Notes under the pieces: generated by a model | Databases searched by the model: none | Told to the model about the DNA's origin: nothing | The model's input: only the letters and a program-made list of their open reading frames with translations | NCBI RefSeq assembly: GCF_000319575.2 | Contig: NC_021291.1 | Span: 124,001 to 188,000 of the forward strand | From: Spiribacter salinus M19-40 | Lineage (GTDB): Bacteria > Pseudomonadota > Gammaproteobacteria > Nitrococcales > Nitrococcaceae | Direction of reading: 5' to 3' | Length of the DNA: 64,000 bases | Translations under genes and position numbers: made by a program | Shown: positions 54,832 through 64,000 of the stretch, in pieces | Layout: the number at the start of each line of letters is the position of its first letter | How positions within the stretch are numbered: position 1 is the stretch's first letter

Positions 54832-56562
54832 TCAGAAGAGGCCTTCGATTTCACCCATTTCGTTGAGGTCAATCGACTCGGCTGCTGGATGCGATCCAAG
54901 CCCGGGCATGGTGCGCATGTCACCGGCCAGGGCGTAGACAAAGCCCGCGCCAGCGGAGAGCCGTGCCTCCCGAACCGGCATCCGCCAGCCGGTCGGCGCA
55001 CCGTGAAGCGCCGGGTCGGAGGACAGCGAGAGATGGGTCTTTGCGATGCATACCGGCAAATGGCCATAGCCATTGTCGGTAAATGCGGCGAGTTGACGAC
55101 GGGCCTGGGCGGAGCAGTCGATGCCATCCGCGCCATAGACCTTCGTTGCCAAGCATTCGATCTTATCGGATAGCGGCATGTCCGCCGGGTAGAGCGGCGC
55201 AAACTGGCTGCCTTCGTTGGCGGCCTCTTCCACGGCACGGGCCAGATCGGCCGCGCCTGCACCGCCATCCTTGACGTGCGTGCAGGTTTCAACACGTGCG
55301 CCCATGGACTCGGCCACTTCGGCGATCACGGCGTGCTCGCTTGCGTAGTCCGTGGGGAAGGCGTTGATTGCCACGACGACCGGTACCCCGTGCATGCGCA
55401 TGTTCTCGATCTGTTTGCGCAGATTGGCCGCGCCGATGGCAACGTCCTCGGGATTCTCGGTGAGCATGCTCTCCGGCAAAGGTTTGCCGGCGACCACCCG
55501 ATGCCGGCCGGAGTGCACCTTGAGCCCGCGCACGGTCGCCACCAGCACGGCAGCATCCGGCGTCATGCCCGAGGTGCGGCATTTGATGTTGAAAAAGCGC
55601 TCGGCGCCCATGTCTGCGCCAAAGCCCGCCTCGGTGACCAGGAAGTCACCGCCGTGGATGCCGATGCGATCTGCCACGATGGAGCTGTTGCCATGGGCAA
55701 TGTTGCCGAAGGGCCCGGCATGTACGAGCACGGGCGTGTTCTCGAGCGTCTGCATGAGATTGGGCTTCATGGCCTCCTTGAGCATCACGGCCATGGCGCC
55801 AGCGCAGCCGATATCCTCGGCCGTGACGGGTTCGCCACCGGGTGTCCAGCCCACCACAACCCGGCCGAGGCGCCGGCGGAGGTCGTCCAGCGAGTCGGCC
55901 AGCGCCAGTACGGCCATCACCTCTGAGGCGGCGGTAATGTCAAAGCCGGTCTCCCGTGGCAGGCCGTTGGCCTTACCGCCAATACCCGTGATGATCTGGC
56001 GTAGCCCCCGGTCGTTGATATCGACCACTCGGCGCCAGGCAACCTGGTAGGGATCCAGGTTGGCGGCATTGCCCTGATAGAGGTGGTTATCCACCATGGC
56101 GGCGAGCAGGTTATGAGCGGCCGAAACCGCGTGGATATCACCGGTCATGTGCAGGTTGATGCGCTCCATGGGAACAACCTGACTCCAGCCGCCACCCGCC
56201 GCACCGCCTTTGATACCAAATGTGGGCCCCATGGAGGGTTGGCGCAGCGCGACCGTCGCCGTCCGGCCAATATGATGAAAGCCCTGAGCGAGGCCCACCG
56301 AGGTGGTGGTTTTTCCTTCGCCGAGCGGCGTTGGCGTAATGGCCGAGACCACGACGTATTTCCCCTTCGGCCGCGTGGCAAGCGACTCAATGGCTTCCAG
56401 GGGAATTTTGCCGACATGGTGGCCATACGGTTCGACAATACCTGGCCCAAGGCCCATGCGGGCTGCTACTTCGCTAATGGGTTTGAGGTCAGCCTGCCGG
56501 GCGATCTCGAGATCACTCGGCAGCGGTGCGGGACGCATCGTCTCGGCGGTTGGCGTAGCCAT
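54832..56562 (-). CDS. fhs: Formate-tetrahydrofolate ligase
   Basis: Converts formate, ATP and THF to 10-formyl-THF; it also runs in reverse to make ATP. The ATG at 56562 has GAGGAG upstream; 576 residues. P-loop TPLGEGKTTTSVGLAQG, RQPSMGPTFGIKGGAAGGGW, DIHAVSAAHNLLAAM and the later VVVAINAFPTD are family landmarks. Located between the fdh genes and the GbdR-like regulator, it links the THF-bound C1 pool to formate oxidation. Confidence 0.97.
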   Translation of the reverse strand: MATPTAETMRPAPLPSDLEIARQADLKPISEVAARMGLGPGIVEPYGHHVGKIPLEAIESLATRPKGKYVVVSAITPTPLGEGKTTTSVGLAQGFHHIGRTATVALRQPSMGPTFGIKGGAAGGGWSQVVPMERINLHMTGDIHAVSAAHNLLAAMVDNHLYQGNAANLDPYQVAWRRVVDINDRGLRQIITGIGGKANGLPRETGFDITAASEVMAVLALADSLDDLRRRLGRVVVGWTPGGEPVTAEDIGCAGAMAVMLKEAMKPNLMQTLENTPVLVHAGPFGNIAHGNSSIVADRIGIHGGDFLVTEAGFGADMGAERFFNIKCRTSGMTPDAAVLVATVRGLKVHSGRHRVVAGKPLPESMLTENPEDVAIGAANLRKQIENMRMHGVPVVVAINAFPTDYASEHAVIAEVAESMGARVETCTHVKDGGAGAADLARAVEEAANEGSQFAPLYPADMPLSDKIECLATKVYGADGIDCSAQARRQLAAFTDNGYGHLPVCIAKTHLSLSSDPALHGAPTGWRMPVREARLSAGAGFVYALAGDMRTMPGLGSHPAAESIDLNEMGEIEGLF

Positions 56563-56799
56563 GGGCGGGACACTCCTCGGGGCTGTTGTTATTTCGGTTG
56601 TGGCCCGGAGTATGGGAAGCCGATCCCGGTGTCGGTTTTCAAAAAGCGCCGCGCAAAAGGGCCGTAGCGACAAGTTATTGAGTATGCGCTGTTTTTATGC
56701 CGCCTGAGGGACACGCGATGTCGCAATGGGAAAAGCGCCTAGCGCGTGCGCGCCAGAGCATCCAGAATGAGTTATCCACCGAAGAGTGTGAGCAGCACA

Positions 56800-57819
56800 A
56801 TGTCCGAGGAGCAGGGGCCTTACCGCGTTGCCTTTCTGATGGTTCCCGGCTACTCACAGCTGGCGTTCTCCTCGGCGATCGAGCCGCTGCGGATGGCGAA
56901 TCAGCTCAGTGATCGCACCCTCTACGAGACCCTACTGGTCTCGCTGGATGGCCGGCCGGTCAGTGCCAGCAATCAAGTGCGGACCGCGGTCGATGCCGCC
57001 GCTGGCAGCGAGCCACCGGTCGACCTGGTCATTGTGTGCGGCGGTGTGGATATCGAGCAGCAATCCAGCCGCGAGCTGCTGGGCTGGCTGCGGCGTTTAG
57101 CGCGTCGCCATACCGCCCTGGGAGCGGTTTGTACCGGCGGGTTTTTGCTGGCTCAGGCCGGCGTGATGGAAGGGTATCGCTGCACCCTGCACTGGGAGCA
57201 TATTTCCGGGATCTACGAGACGCTGCAGTTTCCCGGCACCGTGTTCGCCTCAGAGTTGTTCGTGCTCGATCGGGATCGCTACACCTCGTCGGGTGGGGTG
57301 GCACCGCTCGATATGATGCTCAATCTCATCACGCGCCAACAAGGCATTGAGCTGGCCGAGGCCATCTCCGAGGAGTTTCTCCACGAGCGCATTCGTGAGT
57401 TCAGTGAGCGTCAGCGCGTGCCCTTGCGCGTGCGTCTGGGCACGAGCCAGCCCAAGCTGGTCGAAGTGGTCACGCTGATGGAGGCGAATATTCATGAGCC
57501 GCTGTCGCTGGATGAGCTCGCCGCGCATGCCGCCACCTCGCGCCGCCAGCTGGAGCGGTTGTTTCGGCGCTACCTGGGGTGTACGCCCACCCGGTATTAC
57601 CTTGAGCTGCGCCTGATTCGGGCCCGGCAGCTGCTGCTGCAGACGGATATGCCGATTACGGATATCGCCATGGCGTGTGGATTTGTCTCGCCGCCTCATT
57701 TCACCAAGTGCTACCACGATCGCCATGGGCACTCCCCCAGTGCCGAGCGTCGTGCGCGCCGGGACAGGCTCAGCGCTGGGCCGCCCGCGATAACGCCGGC
57801 GGCCGGTACCGACTTTTAG
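56800..57819 (+). CDS. GlxA/GbdR-like AraC family regulator
   Basis: 339 residues from the ATG at 56800; upstream starts at 56767 and 56746 are possible but add residues with no family match. The N-terminal DJ-1/PfpI-like domain (YRVAFLMVPGYSQLAFSSAI, VCTGGFLLAQAG) is followed by two AraC HTH motifs (SLDELAAHAATSRRQLERLF, ITDIAMACGFVSPPHFTKCY). GbdR of Pseudomonas has this form and activates glycine betaine and sarcosine genes. It sits between fhs and soxG, divergent from fhs. Confidence 0.85.
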   Translation: MSEEQGPYRVAFLMVPGYSQLAFSSAIEPLRMANQLSDRTLYETLLVSLDGRPVSASNQVRTAVDAAAGSEPPVDLVIVCGGVDIEQQSSRELLGWLRRLARRHTALGAVCTGGFLLAQAGVMEGYRCTLHWEHISGIYETLQFPGTVFASELFVLDRDRYTSSGGVAPLDMMLNLITRQQGIELAEAISEEFLHERIREFSERQRVPLRVRLGTSQPKLVEVVTLMEANIHEPLSLDELAAHAATSRRQLERLFRRYLGCTPTRYYLELRLIRARQLLLQTDMPITDIAMACGFVSPPHFTKCYHDRHGHSPSAERRARRDRLSAGPPAITPAAGTDF

Positions 57820-58376
57820 ACCGGGTTTGGTGTTAAGCGCAGCAGCGCCGCGTCCAGCCAGCGCCACACATAATCGGCCATGCTTCGACGCACCAGTAGC
57901 TGCCAGCGCGCGTCGGCCTCCCGAGCAATGATCACGCTGGCTTGTGCCAGACGGGTCTGAGCGCAGGTGCCTTCGACGAGCGCGCGGAGGTCGTAGGGCA
58001 TGCCGGCACGCAGGAGTTCGGGTGCCCGCGGCCCGCTTAGATGAATGGTGACGAGCCCGTCGCTGACTTCAACCAAGGCGATGCCCTGAGCGCCTGCGGC
58101 GGCGTGCAGGGCGTCGGCCGATGGCCCACTGTCCGGTGCGGGCGCAACCAGCCACTCGTCTGGGCCTAACCAGTCGATTCGGCCTTTTTCGCCCCGATGC
58201 ACCGTGTTGGGGGTCGTGGGCGCCGTCACGCCCAGGAGGGGCTCGAGAACAGCAGACACAGCCCTGCTTTGACCGCGGACATTGAAACGGGGGGTGCGTG
58301 GTCCGGCGGTAACCTGGATGCCACTCTCCTTGAGCGTGCGTCCGTCCAGCGCGCCCTCTGGCTTGAGATCAGACAT
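57816..58376 (-). CDS. soxG: Sarcosine oxidase gamma subunit
   Basis: 186 residues from the ATG at 58376. Small subunit of the heterotetrameric enzyme: GRIDWLGPDEWLVAPA and VSDGLVTIHLSGPRAPELL are GcvT-like blocks of SoxG. It overlaps soxA by 8 bp and the convergent regulator by 4 bp. Last of soxB-soxD-soxA-soxG. Confidence 0.92.
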   Translation of the reverse strand: MSDLKPEGALDGRTLKESGIQVTAGPRTPRFNVRGQSRAVSAVLEPLLGVTAPTTPNTVHRGEKGRIDWLGPDEWLVAPAPDSGPSADALHAAAGAQGIALVEVSDGLVTIHLSGPRAPELLRAGMPYDLRALVEGTCAQTRLAQASVIIAREADARWQLLVRRSMADYVWRWLDAALLRLTPNPV

Positions 58377-61338
58377 TCTGCCGCGCTCCTTCGGGGTCGT
58401 ACTGAATCGGGCTAACAATCTCGAGCGGAATGCGGCCCGCGTCGACGTCCCAGGCATGGAGCACTTCTCCTGTCCGGGCCCGGCCGGCGTTGACGAACCC
58501 GAGGGCAAACGCATGGCCAAGACGCGGTGCCTGGTAGCTGGACGTTACCCAGCCCTGCATGGCGGTACTGGTCGGGGTGCCTGGCTCCCCCACCAGTTGG
58601 GCGCCTTCGGGTACCACCGCGGTGGGGTCAAGCGGCTTCAGGCCAACCCAGTTCGGCCGATCGGCGCGCTGGAGCTCGCTGCGCGCAAGCGAGCGACGAC
58701 CCAGGCAGTCCTTGCGTTCGCTCACCAGCCCACCCATGCCCAGATCCAGTGGGCTAATGGAGCCGTCCGTATCCTGCCCGACGATGATAAAGCCCTTCTC
58801 CGCGCGCAGGACGTGCATGGCCTCGGTGCCATATGGCGTGGCGCCATAGGCCTTGCCCACGCGCATGACCTGTTGCCAGAGCCCGGGTGCATAGTCCGCG
58901 GAGACGCTCACCTCAAAACTGAGCTCACCGGTAAAGCTCACGCGCTGAACCCGCGCAGGAATGCCGCATACCGTGCCGGTGCGAACGCTCATGAACGCCA
59001 TGGCCTCAGCCGACAGGTCAATATCGGTGCCCAGCGCGTCCAGCAATGCCCGGCTCTTCGGCCCGGCCAGCGAGAGAGTCGCCCAGGCATCGGTGACCGA
59101 GGTCAGATGCACATCCAGATCCGGCCATTCGGTCTGTAGCCATTGCTCGAGCCAGCCCATTACTCGGGCCGCCCCGCCGGTGCTGGTGTACATCAGGTAA
59201 TGCGTGTCTCCGAGGCGGGCGGTGACGCCGTCGTCCAGCACCATGCCGTTCTCATCGAGCATTAAGCCGTAACGGCAGCGCCCGATGGCCAGTTTCTGCC
59301 AGTTGTTGGTGTAGACCCGCTCGAGCAGCGTCACCGCATCGGGCCCCTGGATGTCGATCTTTCCGAGGGTGGAATAGTCCAGTACCCCAACGCCGTCTCG
59401 GGTCGCCAGGCACTCCCGCGCCACGGCCGCGTCCATGTCTTCACCCGGGCGCGGGTAATAGCGTGCCCGCTTCCACTGCCCGACATCCTCGAAAACGGCA
59501 CCCGCCTGAACGTGCCAGTTGTGCAGGGGCGTGCGCCGGATGGGCTCGAACAGCTCGCCCGTGTCCTGTCCGACCAGTGCCCCGAAGGTGACCGGCGTCC
59601 AGGCGGGTCGATAGGTGGTGGTGCCGATCTCGGCTGGATGGAGTCCGGTGAGCTCGCCGACGATTCCAAGGCCCAGGATATTGCCAAGCTTGCCCTGATC
59701 GGTGCCAAAGCCAAGCACACTGTAGCGCTTGACGTGCTCGATGGAGCGATACCCCTCGCGCAGCGCCAGTTCCACATCACTGGCCTTGACGTCGTTTTGC
59801 ATGTCGACAAAGGCGGGCCCCGTGCCATGGACGCGCCACAGGGGTTTCAGGTTGAGTGGGCCGGGCTCCTCGCCCTCGATGTCTGGCCCATCCGCTGGCG
59901 CTGCGGGCGTCGCCCCGCCCTGGCGCGTGGTGAGTATGTCATCGGCTGCCGCGTAGCCCTCCGCCACCGCTGCACCGATTCCGAAAGTCCCCGCCATCGC
60001 GCCGATGCTGGTGACGTTGCTGAGATCATCGGCCGGGACAAAGCTTGCCAGGTCCTCTCGCCAGGTCAGTTGGCCGCGGGCATGGGAGTGCAGATGAACC
60101 GACGGGTTCCAGCCGCCCGACACGGCCAACAGGTCACAAGGCAGGGTATCCTGACCGGCGGCGACATCATGCGCCGGGCGCAAGGTGACCTTCGCGATCC
60201 GTTGGCGGCCCTGCGTTCCACACACGAGCTGCCCCGGCCGCACGCTAATCCCCGCTGCCCGTGCCGTTTCAGCGGCGTCGCTCGGTGTGGGCCGGCTGTC
60301 CGCCACCGTGACCTTGGCACCGGCATCCGCAAGGGCGAGCGCGGTGGCGTAGGCCGAGTCATTGTTGGTGAACACAACGGCGTTGCGTCCGGGGCAGACG
60401 GCGTAGCGGTTCAGATAGGTCCGCACGGCGGATGCGGTCATAATCCCCGGGCGGTCGTTATTCGGGAAGGCGATGGGCCGCTCAATGGCCCCGGCGGCCA
60501 GGATGAGTTGCTGGCAGCGGATTTTCCAGAAGCGCTCGCGAATCGGCGCGTCGGGTTGTTGCTCGGTTACCCGCTCAACCGCACCGAGAAAGTGCTGGTC
60601 ATAATGGCCAAACACCGTAGTTGAGGGCAGTAGACGCACGTTTGGCAGGGCGCTGAGGGTGGCAACCTGGGTAGCGACCCAGTCGCTGGCGGGCTGCCCA
60701 TCCAGCATGGCCCGGCTGGCGAGTAGACTGCCACCGAAGCGGCTGTCCTGATGGGCGAGCACCACATCAACACCGGCCTGCCCCAGGCGCACAGCGGCGG
60801 CCAGCCCAGCGGGGCCGCCGCCTGCAATGAGCACGCCACAGTGCAGGTCGCGCTTTTCATAGCGATCCGGGTCCGGGCCTTCGGGGACAAGCCCCATTCC
60901 GGCGATCGGACGGATCAGGCGTTCATAGCGCTCCCACCAGCCCTTCGGCCCCATGAACGTTTTGTAGTAAAAGCCCACGGGCATCAGCTTGCTGCCCAGG
61001 CCCAGCGCTGAGATCAGGTCAAAGCGCAGGCTGGGGGTGCCATTGATGCTGCGTGCCTCCATCCCGTCGGTGAGCATGACCTGAGTGGCTCGCTGGTCTG
61101 CCAGCATCGCTGCCCCCCGGCCGAGCTGGAGTAGCGCATTGGGCTCCTCCGGCCCTTGCCCCATGAGGCCACGCGGGCGGCGGAGCTTGATGCTGCGGCT
61201 GACAAAGTGCACGTCATTGGCAAGCAGCGCCGAGGCCAGCGTATCGCCGGCATAGCCCGTGAGCTGACGGCCGTTGAACCGGAATGTCAGGGGCTGACCG
61301 CGATCGATGAGCCCGCCCTGGTCCAGTCGATTCCTCAT
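58369..61338 (-). CDS. soxA: Sarcosine oxidase alpha subunit
   Basis: 989 residues. An N-terminal small domain (TFRFNGRQLTGYAGDTLASA) is followed by an NAD-binding Rossmann fold (GVLIAGGGPAGLAAAVRLG) and a C-terminal GcvT-like folate domain (about 600 on, with GLMLDENGMVLDDGVTARLG). It channels the methyl group of sarcosine to THF as methylene-THF. Overlaps soxD by 4 bp and soxG by 8 bp. Confidence 0.96.
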   Translation of the reverse strand: MRNRLDQGGLIDRGQPLTFRFNGRQLTGYAGDTLASALLANDVHFVSRSIKLRRPRGLMGQGPEEPNALLQLGRGAAMLADQRATQVMLTDGMEARSINGTPSLRFDLISALGLGSKLMPVGFYYKTFMGPKGWWERYERLIRPIAGMGLVPEGPDPDRYEKRDLHCGVLIAGGGPAGLAAAVRLGQAGVDVVLAHQDSRFGGSLLASRAMLDGQPASDWVATQVATLSALPNVRLLPSTTVFGHYDQHFLGAVERVTEQQPDAPIRERFWKIRCQQLILAAGAIERPIAFPNNDRPGIMTASAVRTYLNRYAVCPGRNAVVFTNNDSAYATALALADAGAKVTVADSRPTPSDAAETARAAGISVRPGQLVCGTQGRQRIAKVTLRPAHDVAAGQDTLPCDLLAVSGGWNPSVHLHSHARGQLTWREDLASFVPADDLSNVTSIGAMAGTFGIGAAVAEGYAAADDILTTRQGGATPAAPADGPDIEGEEPGPLNLKPLWRVHGTGPAFVDMQNDVKASDVELALREGYRSIEHVKRYSVLGFGTDQGKLGNILGLGIVGELTGLHPAEIGTTTYRPAWTPVTFGALVGQDTGELFEPIRRTPLHNWHVQAGAVFEDVGQWKRARYYPRPGEDMDAAVARECLATRDGVGVLDYSTLGKIDIQGPDAVTLLERVYTNNWQKLAIGRCRYGLMLDENGMVLDDGVTARLGDTHYLMYTSTGGAARVMGWLEQWLQTEWPDLDVHLTSVTDAWATLSLAGPKSRALLDALGTDIDLSAEAMAFMSVRTGTVCGIPARVQRVSFTGELSFEVSVSADYAPGLWQQVMRVGKAYGATPYGTEAMHVLRAEKGFIIVGQDTDGSISPLDLGMGGLVSERKDCLGRRSLARSELQRADRPNWVGLKPLDPTAVVPEGAQLVGEPGTPTSTAMQGWVTSSYQAPRLGHAFALGFVNAGRARTGEVLHAWDVDAGRIPLEIVSPIQYDPEGARQNV

Positions 61339-61613
61339 CGGTTTTCCTCGGGCTCGGCGTCCATGGGCCAGGTCTGGCGGATGTCATAGCTCACCGTATG
61401 GCGCTCGGCCTTGAACCACCGTCGGCAGCCATGGGTATGCAGCCATTGCTCGCGATGCCAGCCCTTGGGGTTGGTGCGGTAGAACAGGTAGTCACCCCAG
61501 GCGGCATCGTCAGTCTGCGCCGGCGCTGGCGGCCGGACGATATCCGCCTCGCCACCAAAGCTGAACTCGCTCTCGTCTCGGGGGCCGCACCAGGGGCAAT
61601 GAATCCATAACAT
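61335..61613 (-). CDS. soxD: Sarcosine oxidase delta subunit
   Basis: 92 residues with the zinc-binding pattern HCPWCGPRDESEF and a C-terminal HTHGCRRWF. Needed for the stable four-subunit enzyme. It overlaps soxA by 4 bp and follows soxB with a 1-bp gap. Confidence 0.94.
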   Translation of the reverse strand: MLWIHCPWCGPRDESEFSFGGEADIVRPPAPAQTDDAAWGDYLFYRTNPKGWHREQWLHTHGCRRWFKAERHTVSYDIRQTWPMDAEPEENR

Positions 61614-61614
61614 G

Positions 61615-62865
61615 TCAGTGCGCTACCGCTGCGGCACCGTGCTCATCGACCAGTGCGCCCGTGTGGAAGCGCTCAAGCGAGAACGGTGCATTGATGGGAT
61701 GGGGTTCGCCGGTCGCCAGCGTGTGCGCAAAGACCCAACCGGAGCCAGGCGTCGCCTTAAAGCCACCCGTTCCCCAGCCGACGTTAAAAAAGAGCCCATC
61801 CACCGGCGTTTTGCTAATGATGGGGCTGGCATCTGGCGAGGTGTCGACGATGCCGCCCCAGTGCCGCAGCATGCGCAGGCGGCTGAAGATGGGGTAGAGC
61901 TCAATCAGTGCGGAGAGGAAATGCTCCATGGTCTGGAAGCTTCCGCGCTGACCATAGCCCGTGTACCCGTCGATACCGGCGCCAATGACCAGCTCGCCCT
62001 TGTCCGACTGGCTGACGTACACGTGCACGGCGTTCGACATCACCACCGTGTCGAGGACGGGCTTGAGCGGTTCGGAGACCAGCGCCTGCAGGGGGTGGCT
62101 CTCAATCGGTAGCCGGAAGCCGGCCATATCGGCGAGCACACCGGCATGACCGGCAACCACGACACCGACGCGGTCGGCATCGATCGGCCCGCGGTTGGTG
62201 TCAACACCGGTCACGGCGCCGTTTTCCTGGCGCACGCCGGTGACCTCGCAGTTCTCGATGATATCAACCCCGAGGGCATCGGCCGCTCTCGCGAAACCCC
62301 AGGCCACAGCGTCATGCCGGGCGATACCTGCTCGTGGCTGCCACGATGCGCCCATGACGGGATACCGGCTGGTGGGGGAGGTATTGATGAACGGGACCAG
62401 GCGCTTTACACCGGCGGTGTCGAGGACTTCGCCGTCAACACCATTGAGCCGATTGGCATTCACGCGGCGCCGGATATCGCGCATGTCCTGCAGGGTATGG
62501 CCGAGGTTGAGCACCCCGCGCTGGCTGAACATGACGTTGTAGTTAATGTCCTGGGACAGGCCTTCCCATAGTTGCAGCGATTTGTCGTACAGCGCCGCGG
62601 AGGCATCCCAGAGATAGTTGGAGCGCACAATGGTGGTGTTGCGCCCGGTGTTGCCGCCACCGATCCAGCCCTTTTCGAGCACGGCGATGTCACGAATGCC
62701 GTGGACCTTGGCCAGGTAATACGCAGTGGCCAATCCGTGCCCGCCGCCGCCGACAATAATCACCTGATAGCGGCGGCGCGGCTCGGCGTCACGCCAGGCC
62801 GGTTTCCAGTCCCGGTGGCCGCTCAAGGCATGTCGGGCAAGGCTGAATACGGAATAGTGCTGCAT
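61615..62865 (-). CDS. soxB: Sarcosine oxidase beta subunit
   Basis: 416 residues from the ATG at 62865; a GTG three codons earlier is an alternative. FAD-binding [19 protein letters not shown] is at about residues 36-54. The histidine in [15 protein letters not shown] is the position that carries covalent FMN in related enzymes. The subunit oxidises sarcosine to glycine. First of soxB-soxD-soxA-soxG; divergent from the MetF-like gene. Confidence 0.96.
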   Translation of the reverse strand: MQHYSVFSLARHALSGHRDWKPAWRDAEPRRRYQVIIVGGGGHGLATAYYLAKVHGIRDIAVLEKGWIGGGNTGRNTTIVRSNYLWDASAALYDKSLQLWEGLSQDINYNVMFSQRGVLNLGHTLQDMRDIRRRVNANRLNGVDGEVLDTAGVKRLVPFINTSPTSRYPVMGASWQPRAGIARHDAVAWGFARAADALGVDIIENCEVTGVRQENGAVTGVDTNRGPIDADRVGVVVAGHAGVLADMAGFRLPIESHPLQALVSEPLKPVLDTVVMSNAVHVYVSQSDKGELVIGAGIDGYTGYGQRGSFQTMEHFLSALIELYPIFSRLRMLRHWGGIVDTSPDASPIISKTPVDGLFFNVGWGTGGFKATPGSGWVFAHTLATGEPHPINAPFSLERFHTGALVDEHGAAAVAH

Positions 62866-63056
62866 GATTTGCACGGTAGTGCAGGCCCCCTATGAGGCTA
62901 TTGCCTCGGCGACGTGCAATTGCGCGATGGCGACACGCGTCTCGGTGGTGGCGTACTCGGGCAACTGCCCGTCGCCTGCAGGGCGCCGATATGGCTCATC
63001 CGCCGTTAGCCTCATGACCAACAGCGACGCCAGTCCGCAGATCGGAGAGACACACC

Positions 63057-63902
63057 ATGGCGACGACGACAGGCTATGAGGCGCTGGCCACGCCGCGCTT
63101 CGAGCTCATTCCGATTCGCGGGATGCTGGATGCGGCGGGGCATTTGCCGGTCGGCTCGGTGATCAACGTCACCTGCTCACCCAAGCACGGGCTTGAGCGC
63201 ACGTTGGACGCCGCGCAGGCGCTAGCCGGCCTGGGCCACCGGCCCATCCCGCATATTGCCGCGCGCCTCGTACGCGACCAGGCGCATCTTGACCGTTTGC
63301 TTGATCAGCTGGCGCAAGCGGGCATGAATGAGGTGTTTGTGGTGGGTGGCGATGCTGCCAAGCCAGCCGGCGATTTTGATGGCGCGGCGCCGCTACTGGA
63401 GCGAATGGCCAACGCGCCCCAGCGGCCATCAATCATTGGTCTGCCCGCCTACCCGGAAGGCCACGCCATTATTAGCGATGACGCCCTGGCCACTGCGCTG
63501 GCGGCAAAGCGCGAGTTTGGTGACTACCTGGTCACCCAGATCTGCTTTGACCCGGCGCGCATTCGCACCTGGCTGGGGGAGATCGCTGCAGGCGGGACGC
63601 ATTTGCCGGTGTATATCGGTTTGCCTGGGGTGATGGACCCCAAGCAGCTCTTGTCGATATCGCTGCGCATCGGCATCGGGACCTCGCTGCGCGTGCTGCG
63701 CCGTAACCAGGGGATGACCGATCAGATGCTGGGGGGCGCGTATGTGCCAGACGCACTGGTTAAAAACCTGCTGCCGTTATTCGAGGTAACGGGCGAGGTG
63801 CCTTTGGCCGGGTTTCATCTGAACACCTTCAATTTGGTGCCGCCCCTGCTCAGCTGGCAGGCGCGGATGCTGGATGAACTCACCGTCACCGAGGCGGGTT
63901 AG
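63057..63902 (+). CDS. MetF-like methylenetetrahydrofolate reductase
   Basis: 281 residues with a GGAGAG ribosome site. TIM-barrel pattern of methylene-THF reductases: INVTCSPKHGLERTLDAA, HIAARLVRDQAHLDRLL, VFVVGGDAAKPAGDFDGA and VTQICFDPARIRTWL. It is more distant from E. coli MetF than usual, so electron donor and direction are uncertain. Placed divergently beside soxB, it could draw sarcosine-derived methylene-THF to methyl-THF. It ends against a convergent transporter gene. Confidence 0.82.
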   Translation: MATTTGYEALATPRFELIPIRGMLDAAGHLPVGSVINVTCSPKHGLERTLDAAQALAGLGHRPIPHIAARLVRDQAHLDRLLDQLAQAGMNEVFVVGGDAAKPAGDFDGAAPLLERMANAPQRPSIIGLPAYPEGHAIISDDALATALAAKREFGDYLVTQICFDPARIRTWLGEIAAGGTHLPVYIGLPGVMDPKQLLSISLRIGIGTSLRVLRRNQGMTDQMLGGAYVPDALVKNLLPLFEVTGEVPLAGFHLNTFNLVPPLLSWQARMLDELTVTEAG

Positions 63903-64000
63903 CGCAATCGGGCCTCAGCTGCGATGGCGAGGTCAATGGCCATCACCAGTGCAAACCCGAGAAACGCGAGACCGGCCAGGCGCTCAATCCAGTGTTGATG
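63899..64000 (-). CDS. LysE/RhtB-type amino acid exporter, C-terminal end only
   Basis: The last 33 codons of a leftward gene run in from the window edge. The peptide (HWIERLAGLAFLGFALVMAI) is a final hydrophobic helix typical of LysE-family translocators. The stop (TAA) overlaps the MetF-like stop. Only the family is suggested by such a short piece. Confidence 0.5.
   Translation of the reverse strand, partial: HQHWIERLAGLAFLGFALVMAIDLAIAAEARLR

Noticed and set aside
56697..56912. Short rightward open frame upstream of the GbdR-like gene (starting with an MPPEGHAMSQWEK peptide)
   Set aside because: Most of it overlaps the regulator in another frame and it has no family match; only the first 30 residues are outside that gene.
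62866..63056. Glycine or THF riboswitch between soxB and the MetF-like gene
   Set aside because: I looked for the conserved cores by eye and saw none; a covariance-model scan would settle it.

Overview
The window looks like chromosomal DNA from a GC-rich, compact gammaproteobacterium. The best guess is a halophilic member of the Ectothiorhodospiraceae (Spiribacter-like). This rests on gene order (cutA-dsbD-aroQ-accB-accC beside a CIRCE-controlled groESL; pcm-tolC beside waaA), Kdo-type LPS genes, betaine-type C1 catabolism and very tight gene packing. Taxonomy is inference from gene content. I see no rRNA, tRNA, CRISPR array, insertion sequence or phage gene, and no stretch above 300 bases without a gene.

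Region by region. 1-5.7 kb: a TSUP permease (cut by the window edge), then a leftward run cutA-dsbD-tlpA-aroQ-accB-accC (cation tolerance, periplasmic thiol redox, shikimate pathway, acetyl-CoA carboxylase). 5.7-7.9 kb: groES-groEL with a promoter, a perfect CIRCE operator and a terminator. 7.9-12 kb: glnE-ilvE and a small zinc-ribbon protein. 12-22 kb: an LPS core/lipid A locus with two LpxL-type acyltransferases, four glycosyltransferases, an O-antigen ligase-like protein, an AT-rich sulfotransferase, Kdo kinase and WaaA. 22-26.5 kb: tolC, a pcm-like gene, cbpA, rpmB-rpmG and mutM. 26.5-29.2 kb: a GGT-family (oxamate amidohydrolase-like) enzyme with a tartrate-dehydrogenase-type decarboxylase. 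29.2-37.5 kb: a Crp/Fnr regulator with cydABDC, divergent from a DUF2892-DsrE-rhodanese sulfur-handling operon. 37.5-42.8 kb: hemH, a CsgG-like lipoprotein, a YgjP-type protease, an alpha/beta hydrolase, a DUF938 methyltransferase and a zinc-free-type MDR oxidoreductase.

42.8-64 kb is a catabolic region. One operon encodes an aldehyde dehydrogenase, an unusual M19 'dipeptidase', a BCCT transporter (frameshifted here), an unrecognised 583-residue protein and a DUF3726 protein, with a divergent LysR regulator. It is followed by NAD-linked formate dehydrogenase (three genes), formate-THF ligase, a GbdR-like regulator, heterotetrameric sarcosine oxidase soxBDAG and a MetF-like reductase. The likely combined job is import and breakdown of N-methylated amines. 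Sarcosine oxidase yields glycine and a C1 unit on tetrahydrofolate. Fhs and formate dehydrogenase can then oxidise that unit to CO2 with ATP and NADH gain, and the MetF-like enzyme can divert it to methyl-THF. The first operon's substrate is unknown and is the most interesting item in the window.
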